Below, in pieces: positions 1-8,553 of a stretch of DNA of 64,000 nt (positions within the stretch are counted from its first letter, which is position 1; every line of letters starts with the position of its first letter). Both the position numbers and the translations under genes were made by a program. The DNA comes from Atopobacter phocae ATCC BAA-285 (GTDB lineage: Bacteria; Bacillota; Bacilli; Lactobacillales; Aerococcaceae). The notes beneath the pieces were generated by a model that made no database searches, had not been told where the DNA came from, and saw only the letters and a program-made list of their open reading frames with translations. The stretch lies in NCBI RefSeq assembly GCF_000526675.1, contig NZ_JAGN01000001.1:34609-98608 (forward strand). The letters run 5' to 3'.

Positions 1-25
1 TACATAATAATAGTGTCATTTATTT

Positions 26-67
26 AAAGAACTTTCCTTTTGAACATTTAGGGAAAGTTCTTTTTTT
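26..67 (+). terminator. Rho-independent terminator of an upstream gene
   Basis: A 12-bp stem (26-37 pairs with 52-63) closes a short loop and runs into a T tract. It ends a gene lying left of the window and separates it from the ABC exporter pair. Confidence 0.8.
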
Positions 68-97
68 GTTTAAAAACGAGTGATTATGGAGGATAAA

Positions 98-1831
98 ATG
101 AAAGATTTATTTCAAGCTTTATTGCCTTATATAAGCAAACATAAATTGAGGTATGTAGTAATTGCACTTTTTTTAATTTTGATGACGATTTTTTGGATGG
201 TACCGCCACAAATTATTCGTTTATTTGTAGATGGTATAATTTCTCGTACGCTAACTAAAAACGATCAGATTTTATATGCAATGTATTTTTTAGGATCTAT
301 TATTTTAGTTTACATTGCTGATTTTATTTGGTCTTATTTAATTTTTTTAGGCTCAGAAGATTTGGGAATGGAACTAAAAAATAATTTAATGAAACAATAT
401 CTAAGTCGTAATGGGAATTTTTATAGTCTGTTTAAAAAAGGTGATCTGTTTACTCGGACGAGTGAAGATGTTGGTGTGATGCAAATGACAATAGGATATG
501 GATTAATGACTGCTTTTAATGCAAGTATTATGATCATTTTTGTGGTAGGAATGATGATTTTTACGATTTCACCATTATTAACCATTGTGTCATTGCTACC
601 ATTACCATTTGTTTCTTATTTTACATATAAATGGGGAACATTAGTCGATCAATATTACACAAAAGCTCAACAAGCTATTTCGCAAATGAATTCCGAACTT
701 TTAGAATTAATTGACGGTGTTCGAGTCGTTCGTGCTTTTAATATGGAGAAATCAACTAATCAGTCATTCAATCTAAAAACAACTGAGACGGTTGTGAAAA
801 ATAATCAAATTGCTGAAATGTCAGCACGTTTTGAACCACTATTTGAATTAGGCATGCGATTAAGCTATGTTATTTCTTTTATTTGTGGTGTGCTATTGAT
901 TCAACAAGGAAAAATTACAGTGGGTATGCTTGTTGGTTTTCAAGTGTATATTACAATGTTAATATGGCCAATGATTATGTTAGGCGATTTAATAAGTGTG
1001 GCTCAACAGGGAAAATCGGCATGGCGCAGAATTGATGAAGTATTAGAGCAAAAGGAGACCAATCTTTATAACGGAAATCGTCAGTTAAAACATTTTGATT
1101 CTATTGCCTTTAAAGACTTTTCATTTCAATATCCAAATAGCGAATCAACTGCTTTAAAACATATTAATTTTGAAATAAAAAAAGGCCAAACAATAGGAAT
1201 TGTGGGACGTACTGGAAGTGGAAAAACAACTTTAATTCAACAGCTTTTTTATACGTATCCTTATACTAATCAGGCTCCCTTTATTAATGATATTCCTCTC
1301 AACGACTATCGTCGATCAAATGTCCGACAATTGTTTACATTTGTTCCACAAGAGCATACTTTATTTTCTGGAACCATTAGAGATAATTTAGTATTCGGAG
1401 ACGAATCATATAGCGATGAGGATCTCTACAAAGTGTTAGAATGGGCAGATTTTAAAAAGGATGTCCTAGCTTTTAATAGAGGATTAGATACGTTAGTCGG
1501 AGAGAAAGGAATGTCATTATCAGGTGGACAGAAGCAGCGTTTAGCCTTAGCACGTGCTTTCTTAAGATCATCCAGCGTTCTTATTTTAGATGATGCTTTA
1601 TCCGCTGTAGATGCGACAACAGAGCGTCAAATTATGCAATATTTGAATCAACATTTTGATGAGCAAACTAAAATAATTGTGACTCATCGACTCTCAGCAT
1701 TAGAGCAAGCGGATTGGATTTTAGTGTTGGATGATGGTTGTATTGTTGAACAAGGAAACCATAATGATTTAATGAATATTAATGGATGGTATAACGAACA
1801 ATATATACACCAGCAAACGAAAGAGGTGTAA
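98..1831 (+). CDS. ABC exporter half-transporter, degenerate-site subunit (LmrC/BmrC-like)
   Basis: Membrane-spanning ATP-binding subunit of a probable heterodimeric multidrug or lipid exporter, 577 aa. The N-terminal ~320 residues form a hydrophobic six-helix transporter domain; the C-terminal nucleotide-binding domain has Walker A GRTGSGKTT at 370-378, signature LSGGQ at 474-478 and Walker B LILDD ending at Asp499. The catalytic Glu after Walker B is replaced by Asp499, as in the degenerate subunit of heterodimeric exporters such as BmrC and LmrC. I chose ATG 98 rather than the in-frame GTG at 80 because GGAGGA (88-93) sits just before it. The partner starts 2 nt after the stop, so the two are co-translated. 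No clear promoter follows the upstream terminator. The substrate cannot be read from sequence. Confidence 0.9.
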   Translation: MKDLFQALLPYISKHKLRYVVIALFLILMTIFWMVPPQIIRLFVDGIISRTLTKNDQILYAMYFLGSIILVYIADFIWSYLIFLGSEDLGMELKNNLMKQYLSRNGNFYSLFKKGDLFTRTSEDVGVMQMTIGYGLMTAFNASIMIIFVVGMMIFTISPLLTIVSLLPLPFVSYFTYKWGTLVDQYYTKAQQAISQMNSELLELIDGVRVVRAFNMEKSTNQSFNLKTTETVVKNNQIAEMSARFEPLFELGMRLSYVISFICGVLLIQQGKITVGMLVGFQVYITMLIWPMIMLGDLISVAQQGKSAWRRIDEVLEQKETNLYNGNRQLKHFDSIAFKDFSFQYPNSESTALKHINFEIKKGQTIGIVGRTGSGKTTLIQQLFYTYPYTNQAPFINDIPLNDYRRSNVRQLFTFVPQEHTLFSGTIRDNLVFGDESYSDEDLYKVLEWADFKKDVLAFNRGLDTLVGEKGMSLSGGQKQRLALARAFLRSSSVLILDDALSAVDATTERQIMQYLNQHFDEQTKIIVTHRLSALEQADWILVLDDGCIVEQGNHNDLMNINGWYNEQYIHQQTKEV

Positions 1832-1833
1832 TA

Positions 1834-3591
1834 GTGAAACAAGTATTAAAACGGTTAATTAAGAGTATATATGATTTTAGAATAGGCTTTATATTAGGAA
1901 TACTTGGAGTAATCCTTCTTACAGCATTAAATTTATGGATACCATTAATTGGGAGACGTATGATAGACGATGTATTGACACCTGTTAGTTTGGGACGTCC
2001 AATTAATACATCTTTATTAGTTAAATTGCTTGCGATGTATGTGGGAGTTAATATTATTTCAACTATTTTAAGTTATGCAAGTCGTTTAAAATTACAGTAC
2101 GTATCGAATGACATTGTTAAACAAATGAGAAATCAACTATTAGAAAAAATGAATCAATTGCCTGTTAAATACTTTGACGAACATCCTGCAGGGAGTATAG
2201 TATCAAGACTTATCAATGATACAGAAGTTTTGAGAAAAGACTTTTACGTTCGTGTAATTGCTGATTTATTAATTAGTTGCATTTCAATTATTGGAACATA
2301 CGTGATGCTATTTTATTTAGATTTTAGATTAGCTACAGCGTTGTTACTTATATTACCAATTATTTTTATTTGGCAACATCTCTATACTAAATATATGACG
2401 CCCATTCAAATTAGTGTTAGGGAAAAAATTTCTGAATTAAATTCAAAAATTAACGAGTATTTGACCGGAGTCACTTTGATTCAGATGTTTCAAAAAGAGC
2501 AGCATTTTCTATATTTATTCAAAAAAAATTCGAAAGAAATTTTCGATTTGAATCGTCGGTCAATTTTTGCCCAATCACTTTTTGTTTGGGGATTTGGAGA
2601 TATTTTACGCGATGGAACCATTTTAATTTTTCTATTATATATCTCTCAAGGGTACATAACGGGTCAAATGGCAATTACTGCAGGCATGCTGTATGTATTT
2701 ATTGACTATATTAACCGTTTATTTGCACCGGTTCAAATGTTTGTAAATGGTATTTCAAATATTCAGCAATCGTTAGCAACAGGTAAACGAGTTTTTGAAT
2801 TTATGGATGAGCCAGTTGAATCATTTGAAACTAATCGTTTTGAAATAAAAGAAGGCAAAGTCCGTTTTGAAGACATTATGTTTTCTTATAAAGAAGGCGA
2901 GCCCATACTAAAACGAATTAATTTGAATGTGCAATCGGGTGAAACAATTGGATTAGTGGGGACCACTGGCTCTGGCAAATCAACCTTACTAAATTTACTG
3001 TTTCGATATTATGAGCCTGATTCAGGACAGATTTATATCGATGATATTCCAATTAGTGAAGTTAATCGTCATCAAATGCGACAAGATATGGCGATTGTTT
3101 TGCAAGATCCTTATTTGTTCACTGGAACTATTGCCTCTAATATTCGAATGAATCAAACAGATTTATCTGATGACGACGTTCGTAAAGTGTTAGAGCAAGT
3201 TGGAGCTGGTTATTTAATTGAAAATTATAAAGAAGGTATTTATCATGAAGTTCGTGAACACGGTGCAGATTTTTCAAGCGGTGAAAGACAATTAATAAGT
3301 TTTGCACGTGCTTTAGCCGCAAAGCCTAAAATATTGATGCTAGACGAAGCGACTTCGCATGTTGATACAGAAACAGAACAAATTATTCAACAAGCAATGG
3401 ACGTATTAAAAGAAGGACGCACTACATTTATTATTGCTCATCGACTATCTACTATTCAAAACGCTGATCGAATTGTTGTTATATCGAATGGAGAAATTGT
3501 TGAGATTGGAAAACACGAAGATCTTTTAAATAATCGTGGGATCTATTACACAATGTACATGAACCAAAAAGAGAAAAGTAGTTCCTGTTAA
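1834..3591 (+). CDS. ABC exporter half-transporter, catalytic-site subunit (LmrD/BmrD-like)
   Basis: Partner of the preceding gene, 585 aa, with GTG start behind AGAGGTG at 1822-1828. A six-helix membrane domain is followed by an ATPase domain with Walker A TTGSGKST near 377-384, Walker B LMLDE with the canonical catalytic Glu505, and an unusual signature FSSGERQ at 480-486 in place of LSGGQ. The non-canonical signature here and Asp499 in the partner belong to the same composite ATP site in the known architecture of these dimers, so one site should be non-hydrolytic and the other active. This complementarity strongly supports an obligate heterodimer. A terminator follows at 3611-3644. Confidence 0.9.
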   Translation: MKQVLKRLIKSIYDFRIGFILGILGVILLTALNLWIPLIGRRMIDDVLTPVSLGRPINTSLLVKLLAMYVGVNIISTILSYASRLKLQYVSNDIVKQMRNQLLEKMNQLPVKYFDEHPAGSIVSRLINDTEVLRKDFYVRVIADLLISCISIIGTYVMLFYLDFRLATALLLILPIIFIWQHLYTKYMTPIQISVREKISELNSKINEYLTGVTLIQMFQKEQHFLYLFKKNSKEIFDLNRRSIFAQSLFVWGFGDILRDGTILIFLLYISQGYITGQMAITAGMLYVFIDYINRLFAPVQMFVNGISNIQQSLATGKRVFEFMDEPVESFETNRFEIKEGKVRFEDIMFSYKEGEPILKRINLNVQSGETIGLVGTTGSGKSTLLNLLFRYYEPDSGQIYIDDIPISEVNRHQMRQDMAIVLQDPYLFTGTIASNIRMNQTDLSDDDVRKVLEQVGAGYLIENYKEGIYHEVREHGADFSSGERQLISFARALAAKPKILMLDEATSHVDTETEQIIQQAMDVLKEGRTTFIIAHRLSTIQNADRIVVISNGEIVEIGKHEDLLNNRGIYYTMYMNQKEKSSSC

Positions 3592-3610
3592 TTTATTAAG
3601 TATAATAATT

Positions 3611-3644
3611 GCCTCTAGTTCTTTGGATGAACTAGAGGCTTTTT
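3611..3644 (+). terminator. Rho-independent terminator of the ABC exporter operon
   Basis: An 11-bp stem (3611-3621 with 3629-3639) with a 7-nt loop is followed by five T residues. Confidence 0.85.
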
Positions 3645-3709
3645 GAATTTACTGAACATTTTGTCTTAAAAAGCAGATGTGAGTAAGAATAGATGTGAAA
3701 ATGCACAAA

Positions 3710-3770
3710 TTAAGGTAAAATTAGCTTGCAGTTAAGAATTACTTAAGAAAAGGTTTAGTGGAGGTTAAGA
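3710..3770 (+). promoter_or_regulatory. Helically phased TTAAG direct repeats before the two-component operon
   Basis: TTAAG occurs at 3710, 3732, 3743 and 3765, offsets of 22, 11 and 22 bp, all on the same strand; the related TTAG occurs at 3721 and 3755, filling the missing 11-bp steps to within 1 bp. A weak -10-like TACTAT lies at 3780-3785 with no -35 at the right distance. OmpR/PhoB-family regulators bind direct repeats about one helical turn apart, so this may be the site where the downstream response regulator activates its own operon. The spacing is observed; the function is inferred. Confidence 0.5.
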
Positions 3771-3863
3771 GGCAGACGATACTATTAGGTTAACATATGG
3801 AACGAACAAATATTTTAATAGAATTAATTAATATTCATAAACAGATATATTAGGAGGGATAAG

Positions 3864-4565
3864 ATGCGAACGATATTACTAGTAGATGACGAAGAAGCCA
3901 TCACAGATGTTATTCGACGTTATTTAAAACGAGAGGGATATGAAGTTTTAATCGCTAAAAATGGTAAAGAAGCCTTGAAATTATACAAGCAACACCTGAT
4001 TGATTTGATTATTACGGATATTATGATGCCAGAAATGGATGGTTATGAGTTTATTGATGAAGTTCTACAAATTAAGGAACGTGCGCCATTTATTTTTGTA
4101 ACAGCTAAGAATCAAGAACAAGATAAATTATATTCATTAATGATTGGTGCTGATGATTTTATAACAAAACCTTTTAGTCCAAGAGAGCTAACTTTGCGCG
4201 TTAAAAATATTTTAAGACGAATTCACCCAGAAAATGAAAAAGTTCAAGGATTAATAGAGGTAGGCCCATTTGCACTAGATGAGTTAAGGCATCAAGTATC
4301 GCTATATAATAGTATGCTCAATCTTTCAATTAAAGAATTTCATCTTTTAAAATTATTTTTAACAAATTTAGGGAGAGTATTTTCAAAATCAGAACTGTAC
4401 GAACTAGTATGGGAAACAGAATATTTTGAAAGTGCCAATACTTTGAATGTTCATATTCATGAATTAAGAAATAAACTGGAGGTAGCTGCGAATGGTCAAG
4501 CTTATCCACAAATAAAAACTGTTTGGGGCTTAGGTTATCGAATGGAGCAAGAAGAATGCGATTAA
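3864..4565 (+). CDS. OmpR/PhoB-family response regulator
   Basis: DNA-binding response regulator, 233 aa. The receiver domain (about 1-120) shows the acidic pair Asp8/Asp9, phospho-acceptor Asp52 in the ITDIMMPEMDG segment, the switch Thr80 and conserved Lys102 in TKPF. The C-terminal ~100 residues form a winged-helix DNA-binding domain ending in the usual VWGLGYR-type hairpin. AGGAGGG sits just upstream of the ATG. The gene overlaps the histidine kinase by 10 nt, and the repeats at 3710-3770 are candidate binding sites. The following ccdA, thioredoxin and msrAB genes are the obvious candidate target, since no terminator separates them. Confidence 0.93.
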   Translation: MRTILLVDDEEAITDVIRRYLKREGYEVLIAKNGKEALKLYKQHLIDLIITDIMMPEMDGYEFIDEVLQIKERAPFIFVTAKNQEQDKLYSLMIGADDFITKPFSPRELTLRVKNILRRIHPENEKVQGLIEVGPFALDELRHQVSLYNSMLNLSIKEFHLLKLFLTNLGRVFSKSELYELVWETEYFESANTLNVHIHELRNKLEVAANGQAYPQIKTVWGLGYRMEQEECD

Positions 4566-5626
4566 GAAATTTATTTATATTATCATTTATTACTTCAAGC
4601 TTAGTTGTATGCATCATTATCGGATTTAGTATTAATCAAATGTATTTACATTCAAATGATGGTTATATATTAATGAGTATTACTTTTATTGCTAATATAC
4701 TTGGTTCACTCATCGGCATGTATTTACTCAAAGGAACATTTAATTCCTTGAATCAATTGAGTGAACAAACAAAACAAATTAGTCAAAAATCATTTGATTC
4801 AGTTAACTTAGTTCATGCACCGTATGAAATAAAAGAACTTGCCAAAGATTTTAATCACATGTCTAATACATTAGCGCAGACGTTTCAAGCGCTTGAAGTG
4901 AGTGAAAAAGAAAAGAAGCAATTAGTAGCACAATTGGGACATGATTTAAAAACTCCTTTAACCGCACTACGAAGTCAAATAGAAGCTTTAGAAGATGAAA
5001 TGGTCGAGGTTGAAGAATTACAAGATATGTATCATAGTATGGCCCATCAAGTGTATCGTCTCACAACTTTGATTAATCAGTTAATGGAAATTAGTGTAAT
5101 GGATAGTAAAGATACCACTGTATTAGAAGGGCAATTAAAAGAAATTTGGATAGATCAATTAATCGTCCAAGTATTATCGTCTTTTCAATTTTCACTAAAA
5201 GAAAAACAACAAGAGATAAAAGTAGATTTACCAAAAGAAGTGCCGGTAATTTGGACCAATGAATTGCACATCACAAGAATTTTGATGAATTTAATTGAAA
5301 ATGCCATTAAATATTCGCCACATAAAACTACGATTCAATTAATTGTCTTTCATACGAATAAAGATTTAATTATTCAAGTTGTTGATCAAGGAGAAGGAAT
5401 CCCATCTGAAGAACTACCGTATATTTTTGAATTTATGTATCGTGTAGAAAAATCACGTAATTCGAAAACAGGCGGGTCAGGAATAGGCTTGTATATTAGT
5501 CAAAATTTAGCACATCAATTAGGTGGAAATTTATCAGTAAAAAGTCAAGTGGGTAAAGGAAGTGAATTTGAATTACGTTTACCTTTAAAAAACGAAAATA
5601 GAAAAGAGGCACAAGATGGAGTTTAA
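4556..5626 (+). CDS. Membrane sensor histidine kinase with a short extracytoplasmic loop
   Basis: Partner kinase of the preceding regulator, 356 aa. Two membrane segments (about 5-26 and 37-58) flank only about ten outside residues, followed by a HAMP-like linker, the H box with phospho-acceptor His129 (GHDLKTP), an N box (NLIENAIKYS) and G boxes (DQGEGIP, GGSGIGLYIS). With almost no outside domain, sensing is likely within the membrane or at its surface. Cys19 lies in the first helix and Met29 and Met40 bracket the loop, which could be redox-sensitive; that is speculation. ATG 4556 was chosen over an upstream TTG at 4523 because GGAG lies 8 nt before it. It overlaps ccdA by 11 nt. Confidence 0.92.
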   Translation: MRLRNLFILSFITSSLVVCIIIGFSINQMYLHSNDGYILMSITFIANILGSLIGMYLLKGTFNSLNQLSEQTKQISQKSFDSVNLVHAPYEIKELAKDFNHMSNTLAQTFQALEVSEKEKKQLVAQLGHDLKTPLTALRSQIEALEDEMVEVEELQDMYHSMAHQVYRLTTLINQLMEISVMDSKDTTVLEGQLKEIWIDQLIVQVLSSFQFSLKEKQQEIKVDLPKEVPVIWTNELHITRILMNLIENAIKYSPHKTTIQLIVFHTNKDLIIQVVDQGEGIPSEELPYIFEFMYRVEKSRNSKTGGSGIGLYISQNLAHQLGGNLSVKSQVGKGSEFELRLPLKNENRKEAQDGV

Positions 5627-6320
5627 TTTATTTTATATTGGTTCAGCTTTTATTGCAGGTATATTATCATTTTTATCACCGTGTATCTTACCATTGTTAC
5701 CTGTATATTTAGGTATTTTAGTAGATGATACAGGGACAGCAAGTTTTAAGTTCTTTAATTTAACCATCTATCGAAAACCATTAATTAAAACCATTTGTTT
5801 TGTACTAGGATTATCTATAGTTTTTATCTCTTTAGGGATAGGTGCAGGACTCTTTGGACAATTGCTTAATCAACCGTATTTACATTTAGTAATGGGTGCT
5901 TTAATGATTGTATTAGGTGCGCATCAAGCAGGTTTTATTCAATTAGATTTGTTACAACGGCAGAAATCAGTCCAATTTTCGTCAAGTGGGAAAGGTAATT
6001 ATTGGAGTGCGTTTTTATTAGGATTAAGTTTTAGTTTCGGATGGACCCCTTGTATTGGGCCAGTACTTAGTGCGATTCTTGTGTTATCACTTTCAGGAAA
6101 TGTATTTACAGGGGCATTACTAACTGCAGTTTATTCTTTAGGAGTATCTGTTCCATTTTTAATGTTAGCGATTGTTTCCAGTTGGTTAATTAAGCATCTT
6201 AATAAATTAAAAAAACATATGGGATTAATCAAAAAAATAGGTGGTATTTTAATTATCGTCATGGGTGTTTTAGTGATGTTAGGACAAGTTAATTTATTGA
6301 CAACACTTTTTATGAATTAA
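5616..6320 (+). CDS. ccdA: CcdA-like thiol-disulfide membrane transporter
   Basis: Polytopic membrane protein, 234 aa, of the CcdA/DsbD transmembrane family, which passes reducing equivalents from cytoplasmic thioredoxin to extracytoplasmic thioredoxin-like proteins. The redox pair is visible as Cys23 in LSPCILP and Cys146 in GWTPCIGP, each near the start of a three-helix repeat; about six helices are predicted. Start ATG 5616 follows AGAGG and overlaps the kinase gene by 11 nt. The next gene is the expected partner, a lipoprotein thioredoxin, and msrAB follows. The same ccdA-thioredoxin-msrAB trio is known in Streptococcus pneumoniae, where it feeds electrons to surface MsrAB2; cytochrome c maturation is not suggested by this context. 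Confidence 0.9.
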   Translation: MEFNLFYIGSAFIAGILSFLSPCILPLLPVYLGILVDDTGTASFKFFNLTIYRKPLIKTICFVLGLSIVFISLGIGAGLFGQLLNQPYLHLVMGALMIVLGAHQAGFIQLDLLQRQKSVQFSSSGKGNYWSAFLLGLSFSFGWTPCIGPVLSAILVLSLSGNVFTGALLTAVYSLGVSVPFLMLAIVSSWLIKHLNKLKKHMGLIKKIGGILIIVMGVLVMLGQVNLLTTLFMN

Positions 6321-6367
6321 AAATTTTTGAATGTTTTAAAGTGAAAATAAAAAAGGACGTGGAATGT

Positions 6368-6949
6368 ATGAATAAATGGATAAAAAATTGGATGTTATTA
6401 AGTAGTTGTTTCTTATTAGGAGCATGTTCAATGCCAATGAACCAACAAAAAAAAGATGAAATGAAGATGGAAGAAAAAGAAAAGACGACGATGGAAGATA
6501 CCTCTATGAATATGACAGATGAAGATAAAGATGTTTCACAAGTAGTAAATTTTGAACTAAAAGATATTGATGGCAATCTAGTCAAACGTTCAGATTTTGA
6601 AGGACAAAAAGTCGTACTAAAACTATGGGCATCATGGTGTCCTATCTGTTTAGCAACTTTGGAAGATAGTGATAAATTAGCTGAAAAAGATACCGATTAT
6701 AAATTCATTTCAATAGTTTCACCTGGACATAATAATGAAAAAAGTAAAGCAGATTTTGTTAAATGGTATAAAAAATTTGATTATAAGCATCTACCTGTTT
6801 TGATGGATGAACAAGGTGATTTAATTGAACAATTTAATGTTCGTGGATATCCAACAATGATTATTTTAAATGAAAGAGGTGAAATTGAACAAGTTTTACC
6901 AGGTCATTTGGATCAAAAGGGAATTGAACGACTCATTCAAAATAAATAA
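6368..6949 (+). CDS. Membrane-anchored thioredoxin-like lipoprotein (Etrx-type)
   Basis: Extracytoplasmic thioredoxin-family reductase, 193 aa. ATG 6368 gives a lipoprotein signal peptide with lipobox LGAC and anchor Cys20; the upstream in-frame GTG at 6341 would add a charged extension and is less likely. The TlpA/ResA-like thioredoxin domain (about 58-193) carries the active site WCPIC with Cys91 and Cys94, and the cis-proline loop GYPT. Between anchor and domain is a charged linker with seven Met in residues 22-49. It likely takes electrons from CcdA and reduces MsrAB. It lies 47 nt after ccdA and 36 nt before msrAB without a terminator. Confidence 0.88.
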   Translation: MNKWIKNWMLLSSCFLLGACSMPMNQQKKDEMKMEEKEKTTMEDTSMNMTDEDKDVSQVVNFELKDIDGNLVKRSDFEGQKVVLKLWASWCPICLATLEDSDKLAEKDTDYKFISIVSPGHNNEKSKADFVKWYKKFDYKHLPVLMDEQGDLIEQFNVRGYPTMIILNERGEIEQVLPGHLDQKGIERLIQNK

Positions 6950-6985
6950 TTAAATATCTTATTGTACGAATGAAGGAGGAAGTAG

Positions 6986-8092
6986 ATGAAACGTATTATA
7001 GCAGTAGCTATTATCACGCTTAGTAGCCTTTTAATTGCCTGGACAATATATCAGGTCAATGCAAAGGCATCTGATTCAATGGAAGCAAAAGTTGAAAAAA
7101 TAGTGACTAACAAACCCAATAAAGTAATCAATCAAAAAAACATAAAGTCAAGTGGTCGTACAAAAGAAATCTATTTAGCGGGTGGATGTTTTTGGGGATT
7201 AGAGGCCTATTACGAACAAATTAATGGTGTAGAGGATGTTACGGTAGGATATGGCAATGGTCAAACTGAATCTACATCATACCAGCTGATTGGACGAACG
7301 GGTCATGCTGAAACGGTACATATTAAATATGATCCAGCAGTGGTCAGTTTACGCGATTTATTACTGTATTATTTTAGAGTCGTGGATCCTACAAGTTTGA
7401 ATCAGCAAGGAAATGATAAAGGAAAACAATATCGAACAGGTATTTATTATACTGATGAAGGAGACTTATCAACAATTAACCAATTAATGGCAGAAGAATC
7501 GCAAAAGTATAGTCAACCATTAGTAGTGGAAGTAGCACCTCTTAAACATTATGTTTTGGCAGAAGATTATCATCAGGATTACTTACAAAAGAATCCATCA
7601 GGATATTGTCATATTGATGTCAGTAAAGCAAACGATCCAATTATCGATTTAAAAAAATACCCAAAACCGTCAGATCGTGAACTGAAAGAACGTTTGACAG
7701 CAGAACAGTATGCAGTTACGCAAACTAATGATACCGAACGAGCCTTTTCAAATGAATATTGGGACAATACAGAAGCAGGATTATATGTTGATGTCGCAAC
7801 AGGTGAACCACTTTTTTCATCCCGAGATAAATTTGAATCAGGTTGTGGTTGGCCTAGTTTCACACGTCCGATTAGTTCAGAAGTTGTTACTTATCACGAT
7901 GATCATTCATTCCATATGAATCGTATCGAAGTACGTAGTCGATCTGGTCATTCACATTTAGGTCATGTATTTGAAGATGGGCCGAAAGACCAAGGTGGAT
8001 TGCGATTTTGTATTAATAGTTCATCGATTCAGTTTATTCCAAAAGATAAAATGACGGAAAAAGGATATGGTTATTTATTAAGTGAAATATAA
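6986..8092 (+). CDS. msrAB: Membrane-anchored bifunctional methionine sulfoxide reductase MsrA-MsrB
   Basis: Fusion enzyme, 368 aa, reducing S- and R-methionine sulfoxide in proteins. An uncleaved N-terminal membrane anchor (about 3-22, no lipobox) places it outside. MsrA (about 60-215) has catalytic Cys68 in GGCFWG and probable resolving Cys208 in GYCHID. MsrB (about 230-365) has GCGWPSF with Cys287 and catalytic Cys342 in RFCIN; it lacks the zinc-binding CxxC pairs of some MsrB proteins. Strong RBS GGAGGA precedes ATG 6986. The preceding ccdA and thioredoxin genes form the electron supply. This is the last gene of the cluster, followed by a terminator at 8121. Confidence 0.95.
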   Translation: MKRIIAVAIITLSSLLIAWTIYQVNAKASDSMEAKVEKIVTNKPNKVINQKNIKSSGRTKEIYLAGGCFWGLEAYYEQINGVEDVTVGYGNGQTESTSYQLIGRTGHAETVHIKYDPAVVSLRDLLLYYFRVVDPTSLNQQGNDKGKQYRTGIYYTDEGDLSTINQLMAEESQKYSQPLVVEVAPLKHYVLAEDYHQDYLQKNPSGYCHIDVSKANDPIIDLKKYPKPSDRELKERLTAEQYAVTQTNDTERAFSNEYWDNTEAGLYVDVATGEPLFSSRDKFESGCGWPSFTRPISSEVVTYHDDHSFHMNRIEVRSRSGHSHLGHVFEDGPKDQGGLRFCINSSSIQFIPKDKMTEKGYGYLLSEI

Positions 8093-8120
8093 ACGTCGAA
8101 TGACAAATATTTTTTAGTGA

Positions 8121-8148
8121 ACAGTAGCAATGATGCTACTGTTTTTTT
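8121..8148 (+). terminator. Rho-independent terminator after msrAB
   Basis: An 8-bp stem (8122-8129 with 8134-8141), 4-nt loop and a run of T residues. Confidence 0.85.
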
Positions 8149-8195
8149 TATGGTGGAACAATTATTGCTAGGTGGATTTTTACATTTAATTTTCA

Positions 8196-8201
8196 TATAA
8201 T
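8196..8201 (+). promoter_or_regulatory. Candidate -10 element for the UPF0223-IMPase pair
   Basis: A perfect TATAAT lies 26 nt before the start codon of the next gene. The -35 is weak (TGGATT at 8173-8178), so this is only a partial promoter match. Confidence 0.4.
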
Positions 8202-8226
8202 AGAGAAACAGAAAAGAGGGGATGGA

Positions 8227-8541
8227 ATGACTAAACAAAACTATCATTATCCAATTGATTTAAGTTGGAACCATCAAGAAATAAAAGATGTGATTAATTT
8301 TTTTACAGTGGTCGAAGACGTGTACGAGCAAGGCGTCGATTATGAAAATGTCTTAATGAGTTATAAAACGTTTAAAAACGTTGTTCCTAGTAAAAGTGAA
8401 GAAAGGCAAATTTCACGCGATTTTGAAGAAGTGAGTGGTTATTCAATTTATCGAGTAGTTACTTCTGCAAAAGAATTAAAACAACAATTTCTCGAAATAA
8501 AAACACCAATTAAGAAATCTAAAAAAAGACTAAAATTATAA
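8227..8541 (+). CDS. UPF0223 family protein (YktA-like)
   Basis: Small cytoplasmic protein of 104 aa resembling the UPF0223 family (YktA of Bacillus subtilis), recognised from the YPIDLSW-type start and the YDVY/FK..VPSK..E spacing through the middle. The family has no established biochemical role. The C-terminus is Lys-rich. It starts at ATG 8227 behind AAGAGGGG and is 12 nt from the inositol monophosphatase-like gene, the same neighbour relationship as yktA and yktC in Bacillus, so the two are probably co-transcribed. Confidence 0.75.
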   Translation: MTKQNYHYPIDLSWNHQEIKDVINFFTVVEDVYEQGVDYENVLMSYKTFKNVVPSKSEERQISRDFEEVSGYSIYRVVTSAKELKQQFLEIKTPIKKSKKRLKL

Positions 8542-8553
8542 GGGGTAGTAAAA

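Noticed and set aside
7609..7919. Frames on both strands inside msrAB
   Set aside because: They are shadows of an intact, well-conserved MsrAB reading frame and lack ribosome binding sites.
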